From positions 1 through 64,000 of the forward strand of contig NZ_BPQX01000014.1 in the NCBI RefSeq assembly GCF_022179525.1: 64,000 nucleotides of DNA, in the 5' to 3' direction. Below the pieces are notes generated by a model that made no database searches, had not been told where the DNA came from, and saw only the letters and a program-made list of their open reading frames with translations. The translations under genes were made by a program, and so were the position numbers. Below, piece by piece: positions 60,963 to 64,000 of this stretch. Position 1 is the first letter of the stretch, and the number at the start of each line of letters is the position of its first letter. This stretch comes from Methylobacterium persicinum. GTDB taxonomy: Bacteria; Pseudomonadota; Alphaproteobacteria; Rhizobiales; Beijerinckiaceae.

Positions 60963-62105
60963 ATGCCAGACGCGCCAAACCAGGCCGCCCCCGATCAGCG
61001 CTTGAACCGCCTGATCGTCCGCGACTTCCGCAACCATGCCGATTTCGACCTGAAGCCCGACGCGCGCCTCGTGGCCCTGGTCGGCGAGAACGGGGCCGGC
61101 AAGACCAACCTGCTCGAGGCCATCTCGCTCTTCGCCCCTGGTCGCGGCCTGCGCCGGGCGGAGTTCTCCGCCATGCCCCGCAACGGGGGACCGGGGGGCT
61201 TCGCGGTCTCGCTCACCCTCGACCGGGACGGGGCCGAGCGCCGCCTCGGGACCGGGCTGGAACCCCCGGGACCGGATGGCCGGGTAAGCCGCCTGTGCCG
61301 GGTCGATGGCGCGCCGGCCTCCTCGCCCGTCGCGTTCAGCGAGTTCTTCCGGGTGGTCTGGCTGACCCCCGATTTCGACGCCCTTTTCCGCGGCCCGGCC
61401 GGCGACCGCCGCCGGTTCCTCGACCGATTGGTCCTTGCCGTCGATGCCGGCCACGGGGCGCGGGTCTCGGCGCTGGAGCGGGCTCTCCGCTCCCGCAACC
61501 GCCTGCTGGACGAGCCCGGCCAGGACGACCGCTGGCTCGACGCGATCGAGCGGGAGATCGCGGAGCTCGGCGTCGCCGTGGCCCTGGCGCGCCGGGAGAC
61601 GGTGGAACGCCTCGACCGGCTGATCGCCGAGAACCGCGACGACGCGCAACCCTTCCCCTGGGCCTCCGTGCGTCTCGAAGGCGACCTCGACGACCTCGTG
61701 GCGGTCTGGCCGGCCATCGAGGCTGAGGACCGGTTCCGCCTCGCCCTCCGCAACGGCCGGCACCGGGACCGGGCCGCCGGCCGCACCCTCACCGGCCCGC
61801 AGACGACCGACCTCGTGGTCCGCCACGGTCCCAAGGACGTGCCCGCCGGCACCGCCTCGACGGGGGAGCAGAAGGCCCTGCTCATCGGCCTCGTCCTCGC
61901 CCATGCGCGGCTGGTGCGGGCGATGAGCGGCATCGCCCCGGCGATCCTCCTCGACGAGGTCGCCGCGCATCTCGACCCCCGCCGCAGGCTCGGCCTGTTC
62001 GAGGCCCTCGACGCCCTGTCCGGTCAGGTCTGGATGACCGGCACCGATCCGGAAGCCTTCGCACCGGCCGGCGCGATGATCGAGACCGTCAGGATCGGGC
62101 GGTGA
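60963..62105 (+). CDS. recF: DNA replication and repair protein RecF
   Basis: A 380-residue RecF. It has LIVRDFRNHADFDLKPDARL, Walker A VGENGAGKTNLLEAI near residue 40, the ABC-type signature region GTASTGEQKALLIGL, and Walker B AILLDEVAAHLDPRRR. RecF with RecO and RecR loads RecA at gaps coated with SSB. The gene is not next to dnaA, dnaN or gyrB here, as is common in alphaproteobacteria. It stands alone on the plus strand. Confidence 0.95.
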   Translation: MPDAPNQAAPDQRLNRLIVRDFRNHADFDLKPDARLVALVGENGAGKTNLLEAISLFAPGRGLRRAEFSAMPRNGGPGGFAVSLTLDRDGAERRLGTGLEPPGPDGRVSRLCRVDGAPASSPVAFSEFFRVVWLTPDFDALFRGPAGDRRRFLDRLVLAVDAGHGARVSALERALRSRNRLLDEPGQDDRWLDAIEREIAELGVAVALARRETVERLDRLIAENRDDAQPFPWASVRLEGDLDDLVAVWPAIEAEDRFRLALRNGRHRDRAAGRTLTGPQTTDLVVRHGPKDVPAGTASTGEQKALLIGLVLAHARLVRAMSGIAPAILLDEVAAHLDPRRRLGLFEALDALSGQVWMTGTDPEAFAPAGAMIETVRIGR

Positions 62106-62184
62106 GCAGGCGGCACCCGGCCGCCCTTCCCGGATCGCCCGACCGCACCACATCAGCCGCGTCACTCACGGAACCGACGACCCG

Positions 62185-62580
62185 ATGGCCAAGCCAGTCC
62201 ACAGCATGATCCGCGTCCGCGACGAGGCGCGCTCCCGCGATTACTATTCCCGCGCCTTCGGCCTGGAGCCGGCCGACCGTTTCGACTTCCCGGACTTCAC
62301 CCTGCTCTACCTGCGCGACCCGTCCTCGCCCTTCGAGCTGGAACTGACGGTGAACAAGGACCGGGAGAAGCCCTACGAGATGGGCGACGGCTACGGTCAC
62401 CTCGCCTTCGTCGTCGAGGACCTTCAGGCCGAGCATGCCAAACACAAGGAGGCGGGTTTCACCGTCACCGACGTGAAGACCCTGAAGCACGGCGACACTC
62501 CGCTCGCGACCTTCTTCTTCGCCACCGACCCGGACGGCTACAAGATCGAGGTCATCCAGCGTGGCGGCCGCTTCTCGTAA
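62185..62580 (+). CDS. Glyoxalase/VOC family protein, lactoylglutathione lyase-like
   Basis: A 131-residue VOC protein with two beta-alpha-beta-beta-beta units. The likely metal ligands are in the right places: His6 in VHSMIRVRD, Glu in FELELTVN, His in GYGHLAFVVED, and Glu in YKIEVIQR. This is the GloA pattern (His-Glu-His-Glu), so it probably isomerises the hemithioacetal of methylglyoxal and glutathione. Its N-terminal MAKPVHSMIRV is typical of the proteobacterial type. It has no operon link beyond the phosphatase 43 bp downstream. Confidence 0.85.
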   Translation: MAKPVHSMIRVRDEARSRDYYSRAFGLEPADRFDFPDFTLLYLRDPSSPFELELTVNKDREKPYEMGDGYGHLAFVVEDLQAEHAKHKEAGFTVTDVKTLKHGDTPLATFFFATDPDGYKIEVIQRGGRFS

Positions 62581-62623
62581 GCCATTCCCGCACAACCCGT
62601 TTCACAGTCCAGCTTCAGGTCCC

Positions 62624-63214
62624 ATGCGAGACACCACGCGTATCGTCTGCATCCGCCACGGGGAATCGACCTTCAACGCCGCCCACCGGGCCACGGGGGT
62701 CGATCCCAACCATCGCGATGCGCGGCTCACCCCCAGGGGCGAGGAGCAGGCCCGGGCGGCCCGGGCACGCCTGCGGGACATCCCGTTCGACCTCGTCGTG
62801 GTCTCGCCCCTGACCCGGGCGATCCAGACCGCGGCGCTGGCCTTCGAGGGCCATCCGAGGGAGCCGCGGATCCTCGTCGAGGTCCTGCACCGGGAGTGCC
62901 AGGAGAGCAGCTGTGACGTCGGCCGGGCGGCTTCGGAGCTGGCGGCGGAATTCCCGCATCTGGATGTCGGGCACCTGCCGGAGGTGTGGTGGCACGCCGA
63001 GGAGGGCGCCGACCTGACCTTCGGCCTGCCGATCGAGCCCCGCCCCCTGTTCGACCGCCGGGTCGCCGGCTTCCGGGACTGGCTCCGGGCCCGGCCGGAG
63101 CGGACCATTGCCGTGGTGGGCCACGGGACGTTCTTCTACCACCTCACCGGCACGTTCCTGGAGAACTGCGCCACGATCGAGCTCGACCTCGACGCCAAGA
63201 CAGTGGCGGCGTGA
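62624..63214 (+). CDS. Histidine phosphatase (phosphoglycerate-mutase-like)
   Basis: A 196-residue member of the histidine phosphatase superfamily, branch 1. The catalytic RHGESTFNAAH is near residue 12, an Arg in VVSPLTRAIQTA follows, and the second His is in VVGHGTFFYHLTG. The substrate is unknown. The sequence between these motifs carries a QESSCDVGRAASEL stretch typical of the plant-type and bacterial SixA-unrelated PGAM group. I take ATG 62624; an upstream ATG at 62561 lies inside the VOC gene. Confidence 0.88.
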   Translation: MRDTTRIVCIRHGESTFNAAHRATGVDPNHRDARLTPRGEEQARAARARLRDIPFDLVVVSPLTRAIQTAALAFEGHPREPRILVEVLHRECQESSCDVGRAASELAAEFPHLDVGHLPEVWWHAEEGADLTFGLPIEPRPLFDRRVAGFRDWLRARPERTIAVVGHGTFFYHLTGTFLENCATIELDLDAKTVAA

Positions 63215-63246
63215 GCGCAACGCCCGCTCCCCCTCTGCGGGGGGGA

Positions 63247-63328
63247 GCGCAGCGAAGCAATCCAGGGCAGCGGGACGCCTCGGGACGGGGCGCATCCCTA
63301 GATTGCTTCGCTACGCCCGCAAGGACGG
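63247..63328. repeat. 82-bp inverted repeat, AGCGAAGCAATCCAGGG family copy
   Basis: Left arm GCGCAGCGAAGCAATCCAGGG and right arm CCTAGATTGCTTCGCTACGC pair imperfectly. It lies between the convergent phosphatase and SDR genes and is the most drifted of the four family copies. Confidence 0.75.
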
Positions 63329-63358
63329 TGAAGCGGTTCGGGACTTTCCCGACTGCCC

Positions 63359-64000
63359 CTACATCCCTCCGCCGTCGACGGTGATCGTCTCGCCGGTGAT
63401 GTAGGCCGCCGCGGCCAGGAAGAAGATCGCCTCGGCGATGTCCTCGGGCTTCGCCAAGCGGCCGAGCATGGTGCGCTCCACCGTGGCGGCCTTGCGCTCC
63501 GGGGGCCAGGCGGCGGTCCAGGGGGTCTCGACGAGACCCGGTGCGACGGCGTTGACACGGATCTGCGGCGCCAGGGCCAAGGCGAGGCTCCGGGTGAGGT
63601 TGATGAGCCCCGCCTTGCTCGCCGAGTAGGCGATGGACGACCCCCTCCGGCCGAGCCCCGCCACCGAGGCGGTGTTGACGATGGCGCCGCGGCTGTCCCG
63701 CAGGGCGTCGGCCGCCGCGTGGGCGCAGCGGAATGGCCCGACGAGGTTGGTCGAGAGGATCGTCTCCCAGAACGCCTCGGTCATGGCGTCGAGGTTCTCG
63801 AACGCGATGGGGGCGGTGGTGCCCGACGTGCCGGCATTGTTGACGAGCACATCCAGGCCGCCGAGCCGGGCGATGCCCTCCGCGACCATCGCCTCCGCCT
63901 CCCCCGGGCGCGAGACGTCGCCGGAAAGGGGCATGACCGCGAGACCCTCGTCCGCCAGCGCCTGCGCGATGGCGGGCCCGCGGTCGTCGTCGGGGAGGTG
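63359..64000 (-). CDS. Short-chain dehydrogenase/reductase, N-terminus off the window
   Basis: A classical SDR truncated at the right edge; its start lies beyond 64000, and 213 codons are visible. The visible part includes LDVLVNNAGTSG (structural NAG motif), the Ser in IVNTASVAGLG, the YSASKAGLINL Tyr-Lys active site, RVNAVAPGLVETP and the final ITGETITVDGGGM. The glycine-rich cofactor loop is off the window. The end resembles FabG and sugar or alcohol dehydrogenases; the substrate is not known. Confidence 0.9.
   Translation of the reverse strand, partial: HLPDDDRGPAIAQALADEGLAVMPLSGDVSRPGEAEAMVAEGIARLGGLDVLVNNAGTSGTTAPIAFENLDAMTEAFWETILSTNLVGPFRCAHAAADALRDSRGAIVNTASVAGLGRRGSSIAYSASKAGLINLTRSLALALAPQIRVNAVAPGLVETPWTAAWPPERKAATVERTMLGRLAKPEDIAEAIFFLAAAAYITGETITVDGGGM

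Noticed and set aside
60963-62105. Displaced recF as a sign of rearrangement
   Set aside because: recF apart from dnaA-dnaN is ordinary in alphaproteobacteria.
1-64000. tRNA, rRNA, riboswitch, IS element or prophage
   Set aside because: I looked for T-loop-like sequences, transposase motifs, integrases and attachment-site repeats and found none that I could support; a covariance-model scan would be decisive for RNAs.

Overview
The window is about 64 kb of dense, high-GC bacterial chromosome with no phage, IS element, CRISPR array or recognisable RNA gene. The gene set points to an alphaproteobacterium of the Hyphomicrobiales, most likely a Methylobacterium/Methylorubrum-type organism. The grounds are a fused ispDF next to dusB-ntrB-ntrC, an alphaproteobacterial glp locus, a malyl-CoA-lyase-like CitE protein, many chemosensory and hybrid-kinase genes, and several families of short GC-rich palindromic repeats. 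This assignment is inference from gene content; no marker such as 16S rRNA is present.

Layout. 0-12.4 kb: two tandem YidB/DUF937 proteins, hydrolases, a DUF2283/DUF4258 pair, a CitE-like lyase, a dctA-ROK kinase pair, an L,D-transpeptidase, a degenerate CYTH-domain protein, msrB, a BrkB-family membrane protein, the UV endonuclease uvsE, and an AbrB antitoxin followed by a broken PIN toxin. 12.4-25 kb: gyrA, a secreted Tyr/Gly/Arg/His repeat protein, an S49 peptidase, a chemoreceptor, metabolic enzymes, a PAS-PAS-kinase-REC-REC hybrid kinase, and rarD. 25-28 kb: a LysR regulator divergent from an MFS transporter and a class II aldolase, with paired dyads between them. 28-34 kb: an overlapping run of PNPO-like, LAB_N, GT2 and GT39 genes (envelope glycolipid modification), a cystathionine-beta-lyase-like gene, PilZ, and an RMF-like small protein.

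34-43 kb: ntrC-ntrB-dusB divergent from ispDF, then cinA-type amidase, a membrane GGDEF protein behind an unusually AT-rich leader, ratA-like and lipA. 43.4-48.4 kb: a complete glycerol locus read right to left as glpR-glpD-glpK-glpF, with visible GlpR-like operators ahead of glpD and glpR.

49-60.4 kb: an eight-gene chemosensory operon, cheW-cheR(TPR)-cheW-mcp-cheA(REC)-cheB followed by two multi-domain histidine kinases. Its order matches the Wsp/Frz type of alternative chemosensory system. Where Wsp has the diguanylate cyclase WspR, this operon has a REC-REC-kinase and a REC-PAS-kinase-REC. The receptor gene seems to start at CTG. 60.4-64 kb: a composite repeat, a tiny lipoprotein, recF, a glyoxalase-family protein, a phosphoglycerate-mutase-like phosphatase and a truncated SDR gene at the right edge.

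Most interesting points: the Wsp-like operon with kinase output, the CYTH pseudoenzyme, the doubly inactivated PIN toxin beside an intact antitoxin, and a 108-bp intergenic-type palindromic repeat that lies in frame inside a glycosyltransferase gene.
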